NCBI RefSeq assembly: GCF_017377775.1
Contig: NZ_JAFVLN010000007.1
Location: 1 to 64,000, forward strand
Length of the DNA stretch: 64,000 nt
Reading direction: 5' to 3'
Origin: Streptomyces sp. VRA16 Mangrove soil
Lineage (GTDB): Bacteria > Actinomycetota > Actinomycetes > Streptomycetales > Streptomycetaceae
Both the position numbers and the translations under genes were made by a program. The notes beneath the pieces were generated by a model. It was given only the letters and a program-made list of their open reading frames with translations. It was not told the DNA's origin and searched no databases. Positions within the stretch are counted from its first letter, which is position 1; each line of letters opens with the position of its first letter. Below are positions 15,593 through 23,934 of this stretch, piece after piece.

Positions 15593-16599
15593 GCACGGTC
15601 GCGGAGCCGCGCGCGGCCAAGCCCGCCACCATGGCGCAGGCCCTCGGCCGGGCACTGCGGGACGCCATGGCGCAGGACCCCACGGTGCACGTCATGGGTG
15701 AGGACGTGGGCACCCTGGGCGGCGTCTTCCGGATCACCGACGGCCTCGCCAAGGAGTTCGGCGACGACCGCTGCACCGACACCCCGCTCGCCGAGGCGGG
15801 CATCCTCGGCACCGCCGTGGGCATGGCGATGTACGGGCTGCGGCCGGTCGTGGAGATGCAGTTCGACGCGTTCGCCTACCCGGCCTTCGAGCAGCTGATC
15901 TCGCACGTGGCCCGGATGCGCAACCGCACGCGCGGCGCCATGCCGCTGCCCATCACCGTGCGCGTGCCCTACGGCGGCGGCATCGGCGGCGTCGAGCACC
16001 ACAGCGACTCATCCGAGGCGTACTACATGGCGACGCCGGGCCTGACCGTCGTCACCCCGGCCACGGTCGCCGACGCCTACGGGCTGCTGCGGCAGTCGAT
16101 CGCCTCGGACGACCCGGTGGTGTTCCTGGAGCCCAAGCGCCTGTACTGGGCCAAGGATTCCTGGAACCCCGAGCAGCCGGCGGACGTTGAACCGATAGGC
16201 AAGGCAGTGGTCCGCCGCCCCGGGACCGGTGCCACGCTGATCACGTACGGTCCGTCCGTGCCCGTCTGCCTGGAGGCGGCGGAGGCGGCCCGCACGGAGG
16301 GCTGGGACCTCGAAGTGATCGATCTGCGCTCCTTGGTGCCGTTCGACGACGAGACGGTCGCCGCCTCCGTGCGCCGCACCGGGCGCGCGGTCGTGGTGCA
16401 CGAGTCGGGCGGCTTCGGCGGGCCCGGAGGGGAGATCGCGGCGCGTGTCAGCGAGCGCTGCTTCCACTACCTTCAGGCACCGGTGCTGAGGGTCGCCGGG
16501 TTCGACATCCCGTATCCGCCGCCGATGCTGGAGCGTCACCATCTGCCCGGTGTGGACCGGGTGCTGGACGCAGTGGCGCGGCTGCAGTGGGACCAGTGA
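15589..16599 (+). CDS. bkdB: branched-chain 2-oxoacid dehydrogenase E1 beta, first copy
   Basis: 336 aa, standard E1beta length. It pairs with E1alpha to complete the TPP site. Typical segments are MGEDVGTLGGVFRITDGL, DTPLAEAGILGTAVGMAMYG, RVPYGGGIGGVEHHSDSSEAYY and the C-terminal transketolase domain (ITYGPSVPVCLEAAE to GVDRVLDAVARLQ). The ATG overlaps the E1alpha stop as ATGA. Its 3' end contains the first unit of a 15-bp tandem duplication running into the space before the E2 gene. Confidence 0.93.
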   Translation: MSTVAEPRAAKPATMAQALGRALRDAMAQDPTVHVMGEDVGTLGGVFRITDGLAKEFGDDRCTDTPLAEAGILGTAVGMAMYGLRPVVEMQFDAFAYPAFEQLISHVARMRNRTRGAMPLPITVRVPYGGGIGGVEHHSDSSEAYYMATPGLTVVTPATVADAYGLLRQSIASDDPVVFLEPKRLYWAKDSWNPEQPADVEPIGKAVVRRPGTGATLITYGPSVPVCLEAAEAARTEGWDLEVIDLRSLVPFDDETVAASVRRTGRAVVVHESGGFGGPGGEIAARVSERCFHYLQAPVLRVAGFDIPYPPPMLERHHLPGVDRVLDAVARLQWDQ

Positions 16600-16652
16600 A
16601 CATGGGACCAGTGACAGGGCCGGTCAAGGATCCGGTGAGGGACGGTGGGCCG

Positions 16653-18113
16653 ATGGCGCAGGTGCTGGAGTTCAAGCTGCCCGACCTCGGGGAGGGACTC
16701 ACCGAGGCGACAATAGTGAGCTGGTTGGTGCAGGTCGGCGACGTGGTCGCCGTGGACCAGCCGGTCGTCGAGGTGGAGACCGCCAAGGCGATGGTCGAGG
16801 TGCCGTGTCCCTACGGGGGCGTGGTCACCGCACGCTTCGGCGACGAGGGGACCGAACTGCCCGTGGGCGCCGCGCTGTTGACGGTCGCCGTCGGAGCCTC
16901 CGACGGCGCGCCGGTCAGGACAGGTGCCGCCGGTGCCGGTGCCGGTGCCGGTGCCGAATCCGGTTCCGCGGCGGCGGGGGACGTGGTCGCCGCCAAGGGC
17001 GGCAAGGCCGAAGGGTCGGGGAACGTCCTGGTGGGGTACGGGACCAGCGCGGCCCCCGCACGCCGCAGGCGGGTGCGGCCCACGGTGTCGAACGGGGTGC
17101 CCGAGCGCAGGGAACCCCCGCGCGTGGTGCCCGCCCCGGGACCGATCCCCGTGATCTCGCCGCTCGTGCGCCGGCTGGCGCGTGAGAATGGCCTCGATCT
17201 GCGCGCGGTGAAGGGATCGGGGCCCGAAGGGCTCATCCTGCGCTCGGACGTGGAGCGGGCTGTGGCGGATCGCCCCGCGACCGCCGCCACCGCGTCCTCC
17301 ACCGTCGTGGACGTCATGCCCTCCGCGTCGGCCGATGCCATGCCGATGCCCTCCGAGGAGCCGACACCGACAGCCGCCGCATCCGCTCCCGCGTCCGCCC
17401 CCGCCGCACCCCAGGGTCACCGCACCCCGCTGCGCGGCATCCGCGGCGCCATCGCCGACAAGCTGTCGCGCAGCCGTACCGAGATACCCGACGCCACCTG
17501 CTGGGTGGACGCCGACGCCACGGAACTGCTGCGCGCGCGTGCGGTGATGAACGCGGCGACCGGCCCGTCCGCGGGCCCGAAGATCTCCGTGCTGGCGCTG
17601 CTCGCGCGGATCTGCACGGCGGCCCTCGCCCGCTTCCCGGAGCTGAACGCGACGGTGGACATGGAGCGCCGCGAGATCGTCCGCCTCGACGCGGTGCACC
17701 TCGGGTTCGCCGCGCAGACCGAGCGCGGCCTCGTCGTCCCCGTCGTGCGGGACGCCCACGCGCGCGGCGCCGAGTCGCTGAGCGCCGAGTTCGCGCGGCT
17801 CACCGACAAGGCACGGGCCGGGACGCTGACGCCCGGGGAACTCACCGGCGGCACCTTCACGTTGAACAACTACGGGGTGTTCGGGGTCGACGGCTCCACG
17901 CCGATCATCAACCACCCCGAGGCTGCCATGCTCGGGGTCGGCCGGATCGCGCCCAAGCCGTGGGTGCACGAAGGGGAGTTGGCGGTCCGTCAGGTCGTCC
18001 AGCTCTCCCTGACCTTCGACCACCGGGTGTGCGACGGGGGCACTGCGGGCGGCTTCCTGCGGTACGTGGCGGACTGCGTGGAACAGCCGGCGGTGTTGCT
18101 GCGCACGCTGTGA
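16653..18113 (+). CDS. bkdC: dihydrolipoamide acyltransferase (E2), first copy
   Basis: 486 aa. The order is lipoyl domain (LPDLGEGLTEA, with the lipoyl Lys in VETAKAMVEVP), a Gly/Ala linker from a 6-bp repeat, peripheral-subunit-binding domain (ISPLVRRLARENGLDLRAVKGSGPEGLILRSDV), a Ser/Ala/Pro linker, and the catalytic domain ending in FDHRVCDGGTAGG, with the active-site His and Asp. It transfers the branched acyl group to CoA. The ATG at 16653 (MAQVLEFKLPDLGEG) is chosen from family starts; in-frame ATGs at 16602 and 16587 exist upstream. The E3 subunit is not in the window. Confidence 0.92.
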   Translation: MAQVLEFKLPDLGEGLTEATIVSWLVQVGDVVAVDQPVVEVETAKAMVEVPCPYGGVVTARFGDEGTELPVGAALLTVAVGASDGAPVRTGAAGAGAGAGAESGSAAAGDVVAAKGGKAEGSGNVLVGYGTSAAPARRRRVRPTVSNGVPERREPPRVVPAPGPIPVISPLVRRLARENGLDLRAVKGSGPEGLILRSDVERAVADRPATAATASSTVVDVMPSASADAMPMPSEEPTPTAAASAPASAPAAPQGHRTPLRGIRGAIADKLSRSRTEIPDATCWVDADATELLRARAVMNAATGPSAGPKISVLALLARICTAALARFPELNATVDMERREIVRLDAVHLGFAAQTERGLVVPVVRDAHARGAESLSAEFARLTDKARAGTLTPGELTGGTFTLNNYGVFGVDGSTPIINHPEAAMLGVGRIAPKPWVHEGELAVRQVVQLSLTFDHRVCDGGTAGGFLRYVADCVEQPAVLLRTL

Positions 18114-18121
18114 CGGCCGGT

Positions 18122-18145
18122 GCGGCCCCCGCTGACCGGGGCCGC
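18122..18145 (+). terminator. hairpin after the first bkd operon
   Basis: GCGGCCCC at 18122-18129 pairs with GGGGCCGC at 18138-18145 across an 8-nt loop, starting 9 bp after the E2 stop. There is no U-run, as is usual in this GC range. Confidence 0.55.
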
Positions 18146-18203
18146 GCCGCCGAGTCGGTGTCCCCGGGGTGGCAATGATCGATTCTGCGCCCATACTCGG
18201 GGG

Positions 18204-19325
18204 ATGACCGAAGCAGCCGCGCCCGGCCGCCGCACCGTGCCCGTGTACGACGCCGTCGTGCTCGCGGGAGGCGCCGCGCGACGGCTCGGCGGCGCGGACA
18301 AGCCCGGGGTGCGGGTCGGCGGCCGCGCGCTGCTCGACCGGGTCCTCGCCGCGTGCGCCGGGGCCCGCGCCACGGTCGTCGTGGCGGAACCGCGGCCCAC
18401 CGCGCGCCCCGTCGGCTGGGCCCGCGAGGAACCGCCCGGCGGCGGCCCGCTCGCTGCGCTGGGCGCGGGAATCCAGAGCCTGGGCCCGGACAAGGGACAG
18501 CAGCCTCAGGACGATCGGCGGAACGCTCCGGATCCGATGGACGACCGGCGGAACGCCCCGGATCGGACGGATGATCGGCGGAACGCCGCGGATCCGATGG
18601 ATGATCGGCGGAACGCTCCGGATCCGACGGGCGATCGGCAGAACGCGCAGGCGGAGACTGTGATCGTGCTCTCCGCCGATCTGCCGTTCCTGCGGGAGCG
18701 CACCGTGCGGCTGCTGCTCGACGCCCTCGACGGACCCGGCGCTCCGGACGCCCGAGGGGCTGAAGGGGCCGAAGGGGTCGAAGGCGTAGAAGGCGTCGAG
18801 GGGGCGCTGCTCACCGACCGGGACGGCCGGGACCAACCACTCGTGGCCGCCTACCGGGTGGCGGCGTTGCGCCGGACGCTCGACGCCCTCGCACAGGAGC
18901 ACGGGGCGCTCACGGGGCTGCCGTTGCGGCTGCTCACCCGGGAGTTGCGCCTCGCCCGCGTCGCGGATCCCGTCGACGGGTCGGCGTCCTTCGACTGCGA
19001 CACCTGGGACGACATCGCCGTCGCCCGATCACGTATCAGGGAGCATGGTCACGTGTTGGATGAATGGATCTCCGCAGCCAAGGACGAACTGGGTATCGAC
19101 CTGGACGTCGACACCGGCGTTCTCCTCGATCTCGCCCGCGACGCCGCACACGGGGTCGCGCGCCCCGCGGCGCCGCTGACGACGTTCCTCGTCGGCTACG
19201 CGGCCGCGCAGGCGGGCGGCGGCCCCGAAGCCGTGGCCGCGGCGGCCGCCAAAGCCGCGGCGCTCGCCAACCGGTGGGCCGAGGAAGCCGCCGCGTCGGA
19301 CGCCGCACCCGGCGACGCGGGATGA
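18204..19325 (+). CDS. MobA-like nucleotidyltransferase fused to a DUF6457 domain
   Basis: 373 aa. The N-terminal domain has the molybdenum-cofactor guanylyltransferase signature VVLAGGAARRLGGADKP (residues 18-34) and the metal-binding SADLPFL. The C-terminal 90 residues (VLDEWISAAKDELGIDLDVDTGVLLDLARDAAHGVARPAAPLTTFLVGYAA) look like DUF6457. The transferase is split by two low-complexity insertions: five DDRRNAPDPM-like units (about residues 103-151) and five (A/V)EG units. It would attach GMP to molybdopterin, consistent with coupling (ATGA) to moeA. The start at 18204 has CATACT 6 nt upstream, suggesting a leaderless mRNA. Whether the inserted enzyme is active is uncertain. Confidence 0.85.
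   Translation: MTEAAAPGRRTVPVYDAVVLAGGAARRLGGADKPGVRVGGRALLDRVLAACAGARATVVVAEPRPTARPVGWAREEPPGGGPLAALGAGIQSLGPDKGQQPQDDRRNAPDPMDDRRNAPDRTDDRRNAADPMDDRRNAPDPTGDRQNAQAETVIVLSADLPFLRERTVRLLLDALDGPGAPDARGAEGAEGVEGVEGVEGALLTDRDGRDQPLVAAYRVAALRRTLDALAQEHGALTGLPLRLLTRELRLARVADPVDGSASFDCDTWDDIAVARSRIREHGHVLDEWISAAKDELGIDLDVDTGVLLDLARDAAHGVARPAAPLTTFLVGYAAAQAGGGPEAVAAAAAKAAALANRWAEEAAASDAAPGDAG
18510..18650 (+). repeat. 30-bp in-frame tandem repeat in the mobA-like gene
   Basis: Four full 30-bp units (18510-18539, 18540-18569, 18570-18599, 18600-18629) and a 21-bp partial unit (18630-18650) code for DDRRNAPDPM and variants. The length stays in frame. The insert lies between the GGGPLAALGAGIQ segment and the SADLPFL metal site. 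Confidence 0.92.
18759..18803 (+). repeat. 9-bp in-frame repeat coding (A/V)EG
   Basis: Five 9-bp units code for AEG, AEG, VEG, VEG, VEG in the same protein, about 108 bp after the 30-bp repeat. Confidence 0.88.
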
Positions 19326-21181
19326 GCGGCCCGCAGGCGCGGGCGGCGCACGCCGGACCGCCGGCCGCCGACCCGCTGGACGGCGACGTCGACGAGGCGC
19401 TCGCGCTGGCCAACGAGAACCGGGGACCGTCCCGCCCGGACACCCCGGCCCCTGACCCCGCCGCCCCGGCCACCGACGCCGCCCGGCAGGAACGGGACCG
19501 GCAGCCGGCACCCCCCGGCGCCCGCTCGGCCCCGGACACCGCACAGACCGCACAGACCCCACACACCCCACAGACCCTGCACGGCAGCCACGGCAGCCAC
19601 GGCGGTCAAGGCGTGCACGGCAGCCGCGGCGGTCAAGAAGTGCACGGCGGTCACGGCGGTCACGGGCACCGCGAGGGAACGCCCTGGCCCGCCGCCCGCG
19701 ACCGGGCCGCCCTGGCGGGCCGCGAGGCCGCCGAGCACCGGGTCCGCAGCGCCCGGCCCCCACAGCCGACGCCGCGGCGGGCCCCGGACGCGCCGGGCGA
19801 CGCGCGCCCAGGAGCGGCGGAACCTGACCCCCGTACGGCAGCGGCAGCGGCCGCGACGGCCGGTACCGCCTCCGACGCCCTGCCTCCCGTCCCGGTGGGC
19901 GAGGACCAACTCCCGCTCCCCGGGCTCCCGTTCGAGGCACCCGAACCCAAACCCGCACCCGCACCCGCACCCGCACCCACCCCGCCCCCGTCGCCCCAGG
20001 AGGCCGAGCCCCCGGCCGAACCGGCGCCCGTCCCCCGCGGAGCCGTCCGCGTCCCCCTGGACCAGGCGCTCGGCCTCGTGCTGGCCGCTCCGCTGACCGC
20101 CCTCACCGATCTGCCGTCCTTCGACACGTCGGCGATGGACGGCTGGGTCGTGGCGGGGCCGGGTCCCTGGGTCGTACGGGACCAGGGGATCCTCGCCGGG
20201 CACGAGCTGCCGGAGCCGTTGGCCGACGGCGAGGCGGCGACGATCGCGACCGGTGCCCGCATCCCGCAGGACACCACCGCCGTCATCCGCTCCGAGCACG
20301 GACACCTCGACGCACAGGGCCGGCTGCACCCGCTGCACGACGTCGCGCACGGGCAGGACATCCGCCCGCGCGGCCAGGAGTGCCGCAGCGGCGAACCGCT
20401 GCTGCCCGCCGGAGCGGTCGTCACTCCGGCCGTCCTCGGGCTCGCGGCCGCCGCCGGCTACGACGACCTGGCCGTCGTCCCCCGGCCCCGGGTCGAAGTC
20501 CTCGTCCTGGGCGACGAGTTGCTGACCTCGGGGCGGCCCCACGACGGTCTGATCCGGGACGCGCTCGGCCCGATGCTGCCGCACTGGCTGCGGGCGCTCG
20601 GCGTCGAGGTCACCGCGGTGCGCCGGCTCGGCGACGACGCGAAGGCGGTGCTGCGGGCCGTACGGAAGTCCACGGCCGACCTCGTCGTGACGACCGGCGG
20701 CACCGCGTCCGGGCCCGTCGACCACGTCCACCCGACCCTGAAGGCCCTCGACGCCGACCTTCTCGTGGACGGGGTCGCGGTCCGCCCCGGCCATCCGATG
20801 CTGCTGGCCCGCCTCAAGGAGGGGCAGCACCTCGTCGGGCTTCCCGGCAATCCGCTGGCCGCCGTCTCCGGACTGCTCACGCTCGCCGAACCGCTGCTGC
20901 GCGCACTGTCCGGGCGGGCCCGCCCGCACGACGAGCCGTACGGGGCGCCGCTCCACACCTCCGTGCAGGGGCACCCGCGTGACACCCGGCTCGTCCCCGT
21001 CGTGCTCCGGCAGGACGAGGGCAGCGGGCACGAGTGGGCGGTACCGCTGCACTACAACGGCCCGGCCATGCTGCGCGGGGTCGCCGCCGCCGACGCGCTC
21101 GCGGTGATCCCGCCGGGCGGGGCCAAGGAGGGGCAGGACGTCGAGATCCTCGACCTGCCGTGGTCCTGGGGCACGCGATGA
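19322..21181 (+). CDS. moeA: molybdopterin molybdenumtransferase MoeA with long low-complexity N-terminus
   Basis: 619 aa, about 200 longer than usual. The catalytic core starts near residue 240 (RVPLDQALGLVLAAPL) and includes FDTSAMDGW, the MoCF/MogA-like domain with GDELL and TTGGTASGPVDHV, and GLPGNPLAAVSGL. It inserts molybdate into adenylylated molybdopterin. The extension contains a His/Gly-rich segment at residues 87-117, a conserved-looking TPWPAARDRAALAGREAA at about 120-137, and a Pro/Ala tract (PAPAPAPAPTPPP) at about 210-225. The His-rich part could bind metal but may only be repeat expansion. The ATG overlaps the mobA-like stop by 4 nt. Confidence 0.92.
   Translation: MSGPQARAAHAGPPAADPLDGDVDEALALANENRGPSRPDTPAPDPAAPATDAARQERDRQPAPPGARSAPDTAQTAQTPHTPQTLHGSHGSHGGQGVHGSRGGQEVHGGHGGHGHREGTPWPAARDRAALAGREAAEHRVRSARPPQPTPRRAPDAPGDARPGAAEPDPRTAAAAAATAGTASDALPPVPVGEDQLPLPGLPFEAPEPKPAPAPAPAPTPPPSPQEAEPPAEPAPVPRGAVRVPLDQALGLVLAAPLTALTDLPSFDTSAMDGWVVAGPGPWVVRDQGILAGHELPEPLADGEAATIATGARIPQDTTAVIRSEHGHLDAQGRLHPLHDVAHGQDIRPRGQECRSGEPLLPAGAVVTPAVLGLAAAAGYDDLAVVPRPRVEVLVLGDELLTSGRPHDGLIRDALGPMLPHWLRALGVEVTAVRRLGDDAKAVLRAVRKSTADLVVTTGGTASGPVDHVHPTLKALDADLLVDGVAVRPGHPMLLARLKEGQHLVGLPGNPLAAVSGLLTLAEPLLRALSGRARPHDEPYGAPLHTSVQGHPRDTRLVPVVLRQDEGSGHEWAVPLHYNGPAMLRGVAAADALAVIPPGGAKEGQDVEILDLPWSWGTR
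19580..19672 (+). repeat. His/Gly-coding repeat in moeA
   Basis: Imperfect 9-bp units of the CACGGCAGC / CACGGCGGT type code for a His-Gly-Ser / His-Gly-Gly stretch (about residues 87-117). A shorter Thr/Gln/Pro repeat (ACAGACC-like) precedes it. Confidence 0.8.
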
Positions 21182-21220
21182 CCGTCCGGGCCCGTCCCCA
21201 ACCGTGCGCGAACGAAGGGT

Positions 21221-21234
21221 GTTTCACGTGAAAC
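21221..21234. other. parS: parS centromere site (ParB-binding)
   Basis: GTTTCACGTGAAAC is a perfect 14-bp palindrome identical to the Streptomyces parS consensus. In Streptomyces, ParB loads at a set of such sites clustered around oriC. It lies across the most likely start codon (GTG at 21228) of the potassium channel gene. I saw no second perfect copy in the window. Confidence 0.9.
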
Positions 21235-22304
21235 TGGCCGGCCATGACGCCATGGCGCGCCAAGCGGACGAGCGCACCGCGACCTACCGGGTGAAACTGC
21301 CGCGGCGGATCGTCGAGCGTCCGCTGCGCCAGGTCGCCCGCCGTGTCCTGATGGCGCTGACCGTCCTGGTGACGACCGCGCTGATCGTGTGGTCCGACCG
21401 CGACGGCTACAACGACACCTCCGACGGCAAGGTCGACTTCCTCGACTCCTTCTACTACGCGACCGTCACCCTCTCCACCACGGGCTACGGCGACATCGTC
21501 CCGGTCAGCGACCTCGCCCGGCTCGTCAACATCTTCGTCATCACGCCGCTGCGTGTGCTGTTCCTGATCATCTTGGTCGGCACCACGCTCGAAGTCCTCA
21601 CCGAACGGACCCGGGAGGAATGGCGTCTGAACCGCTGGAGGTCCACCTTGCGTGACCACGTCGTCGTCGTCGGCTTCGGTACGAAGGGCCGCAGCGCCGT
21701 GGAGACGCTCTGCGCCGCCGGTCTGAAGCCGGAGCAGGTCGTGGTCGTCGACCCCAGCCCCAAGGTCATCGACGCGGCCACCGCCTCCGGGTACGCGGGC
21801 GTCATGGGCGACGCCACTCGCAGCAGCGTCCTGCTGCGGGCCGAGGTGCAGAAGGCCCGGAAGATCATCATCGCCACCCAGCGCGACGACACGGCGGTGC
21901 TCGTGACGCTCACGGCGCGACAGCTCAACCGCGGCGCGAAGATCGTCGCCTGTGTGCGCGAGGAGGAGAACGCGCCGCTGGTGCGCCAGTCCGGCGCCGA
22001 CGCCGTCATCACCAGCGCCAGCGCGGCGGGCCGGCTGCTGGGCCTGTCGGTGCACAGCCCGCACGCGGGCGCGGTGATCGACGATCTGATCCAGCAGGGC
22101 AGCGGCCTCGACCTGATCGAGCGGCCGGTGGTCAAACCCGAGGTCGGACTGAAGCCGCGGGACGTGGAGGACCTGGTCGTCAGCGTCGTACGGGGCCATC
22201 GCGTCCTCGGCTACGACGACGAGGCCATCGGCACCCTCCAGCCGGCGGACCGCCTCATCACCATCACGCGGGTCTCGCCGCAGTCCAGGACCGTGCGGGG
22301 CTGA
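21228..22304 (+). CDS. potassium channel with cytoplasmic TrkA-N (RCK) domain
   Basis: 358 aa. It has two transmembrane helices around a pore loop with the selectivity filter TTGYGD (residues 84-89), then an RCK/TrkA-N domain starting near residue 135 (VVVVGFGTKGRSAVETL), which binds NAD or another nucleotide. The C-terminal part resembles TrkA-C. It should be a tetrameric membrane K+ channel gated by nucleotide. The GTG at 21228 follows a GAAGGG-like ribosome site at about 9 nt; GTG 21219 or 21204 are alternatives. The start codon sits inside parS, so ParB loading could affect its transcription. It follows moeA by 46 bp. Confidence 0.9.
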   Translation: MKLAGHDAMARQADERTATYRVKLPRRIVERPLRQVARRVLMALTVLVTTALIVWSDRDGYNDTSDGKVDFLDSFYYATVTLSTTGYGDIVPVSDLARLVNIFVITPLRVLFLIILVGTTLEVLTERTREEWRLNRWRSTLRDHVVVVGFGTKGRSAVETLCAAGLKPEQVVVVDPSPKVIDAATASGYAGVMGDATRSSVLLRAEVQKARKIIIATQRDDTAVLVTLTARQLNRGAKIVACVREEENAPLVRQSGADAVITSASAAGRLLGLSVHSPHAGAVIDDLIQQGSGLDLIERPVVKPEVGLKPRDVEDLVVSVVRGHRVLGYDDEAIGTLQPADRLITITRVSPQSRTVRG

Positions 22305-22352
22305 CGGCCCGCGCACCCGCGTCCGGAACCTCGTCCCGCAACCGCACGGGAG

Positions 22353-22358
22353 TAGCCT
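22353..22358 (+). promoter_or_regulatory. -10 box of a leaderless promoter
   Basis: TAGCCT ends 7 nt before the ATG at 22366. Confidence 0.5.
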
Positions 22359-22365
22359 CGCGGCC

Positions 22366-23346
22366 ATGTATGCGATCACGATTCCGGAACCCGGTGGACC
22401 CGAGGCGCTCGTCTGGGCGGAGGTCCCCGACCCCGTGCCCGGCGAGGGGGAGGTCCTCGTCGAGGTGGTCTCCAGCGCGGTCAACCGCGCCGATCTGCTC
22501 CAGCGCCAGGGCTTCTACAGCCCGCCGCCCGGCTCGTCCCCGTACCCCGGTCTGGAGTGCGCGGGGCGGATCGCCGCGCTCGGGCCGGGCGTCTCCGGCT
22601 GGTCGGTCGGCGACGAGGTGTGCGCGCTGCTCGTCGGCGGCGGTTACGCCGAGAAGGTCGCCGTCCCGGCCGGGCAGCTGCTGCCCGTGCCGAAGGGCGT
22701 CGACCTCGCCACGGCCGCCGCGCTGCCCGAGGTGACCTGCACCGTCTGGTCGAACGTCTTCATGATCGCCCACCTGCGTCCGGGCGAGACCTTCCTGGTG
22801 CACGGCGGCTCCAGCGGCATCGGCACGATGGCGGTCCAGCTGGCGAAGGCGGTCGGCGCCAAGGTCGCGGTGACGGCGGGGACCAAGGAGAAGCTGGACT
22901 TCTGCGCCGAGCTGGGCGCGGACATCCTCGTGAACTACCGCGAGCAGGACTTCGTCGAGGAGATCAGGAACGCCACGGACGGCGCCGGGGCGGACGTCAT
23001 CCTCGACAACATGGGCGCCAAGTACCTGAACCGCAACGTCGACGCCCTGGCCACCAACGGCCGTCTCGCGATCATCGGCATGCAGGGCGGTGTGAAGGGC
23101 GAGCTGAACATCGGCACGCTGCTCGGCAAGCGCGGCGCCATCACGGCGACCACGCTGCGGGCCCGCCCGCTGGCGGAGAAGGCGGCGGTCGTGGCGGCGG
23201 TGCGCGAGCACGTGTGGCCGCTGGTCGAGGGCGGCCATGTGCGGCCGGTCGTGGACCGTACGCTGCCGATGAGCGACGCGGCGCAGGGCCACCGGGTCCT
23301 GGAGGAGTCGGGCCACATCGGCAAGGTGCTGCTGACCTGCGCGTAG
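22366..23346 (+). CDS. NAD(P)H-quinone oxidoreductase, PIG3-like zinc-free MDR
   Basis: 326 aa. It is a medium-chain dehydrogenase/reductase of the quinone oxidoreductase branch: NRADLLQRQGFY near the N-terminus, PGLECAGRI, and the cofactor motif LVHGGSSGIGTMAVQLAKAVGA. Zinc-binding Cys/His sets are absent, as expected. It should reduce quinones or related electrophiles with NADPH in the cytoplasm. TAGCCT 7 nt upstream of the ATG suggests leaderless transcription. It converges on a small membrane-protein gene 15 bp downstream. Confidence 0.93.
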   Translation: MYAITIPEPGGPEALVWAEVPDPVPGEGEVLVEVVSSAVNRADLLQRQGFYSPPPGSSPYPGLECAGRIAALGPGVSGWSVGDEVCALLVGGGYAEKVAVPAGQLLPVPKGVDLATAAALPEVTCTVWSNVFMIAHLRPGETFLVHGGSSGIGTMAVQLAKAVGAKVAVTAGTKEKLDFCAELGADILVNYREQDFVEEIRNATDGAGADVILDNMGAKYLNRNVDALATNGRLAIIGMQGGVKGELNIGTLLGKRGAITATTLRARPLAEKAAVVAAVREHVWPLVEGGHVRPVVDRTLPMSDAAQGHRVLEESGHIGKVLLTCA

Positions 23347-23361
23347 GGCCTGTGCAGGGGG

Positions 23362-23763
23362 TCAGCGGCGCAGTCGCAGGGCCAGGAAGGCCAGGCCGAG
23401 GCCGGTCAGCAGCAGGCCCGCGCCCAGCGGCAGCACGTTGACGACGGGCCCGTCGAAGCCCCGCGGCAGTACGTACTGATCCGCCGCGGCGGGCCGCTCG
23501 GTCCGCCGCGGCGCCGGGCTGGTCCCGGCCGGGGACGGCGGCACCGCCGCGGCGTCGGGCTCGTCCGGGGGCAGCTCCCGGCCCGGCGGTGTGCGGCCCA
23601 CACCGGCCCGGCTGCCGGCGAGCGACTCCTGCGGGGCGGGGGACCCGGCCGCGTACCCGAGGCCGCCGGAGAGCGGGCCGCCCAGGAGCACCGGCACCGC
23701 GAGCGCGACGGCGAGCAGGGCGGTGAGGGCCCCCGCCGTCCACGCCCACCGAAGCCGCCGCAT
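23362..23763 (-). CDS. small secreted or membrane protein, function unknown
   Basis: 133 aa. The N-terminus is a signal peptide or anchor (MRRLRWAWTAGALTALLAVALAVPVLLGG), followed by a proline-rich middle of about 60 residues. A second hydrophobic helix ends the protein (VNVLPLGAGLLLTGLGLAFLALRLRR). The likely topology has both ends at the membrane with the Pro-rich part outside. AAAGGGG precedes the ATG. It is not recognised as any family. Confidence 0.72.
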   Translation of the reverse strand: MRRLRWAWTAGALTALLAVALAVPVLLGGPLSGGLGYAAGSPAPQESLAGSRAGVGRTPPGRELPPDEPDAAAVPPSPAGTSPAPRRTERPAAADQYVLPRGFDGPVVNVLPLGAGLLLTGLGLAFLALRLRR

Positions 23764-23934
23764 GCACTGCCCCTTTCGCCGCCCGCGCGGGGCCCGATCG
23801 CCCCATGCCTGCGATAAGCCTCACATAGAGGGATTAAACGGGCACGCCGGATTTCGGTTCCGCTCAGCGCGGTGGATCAGCCGGGAACGGGGGCACCACG
23901 GTGATGTGACAGCTCGGTGCGAGAGAATGGCGGC

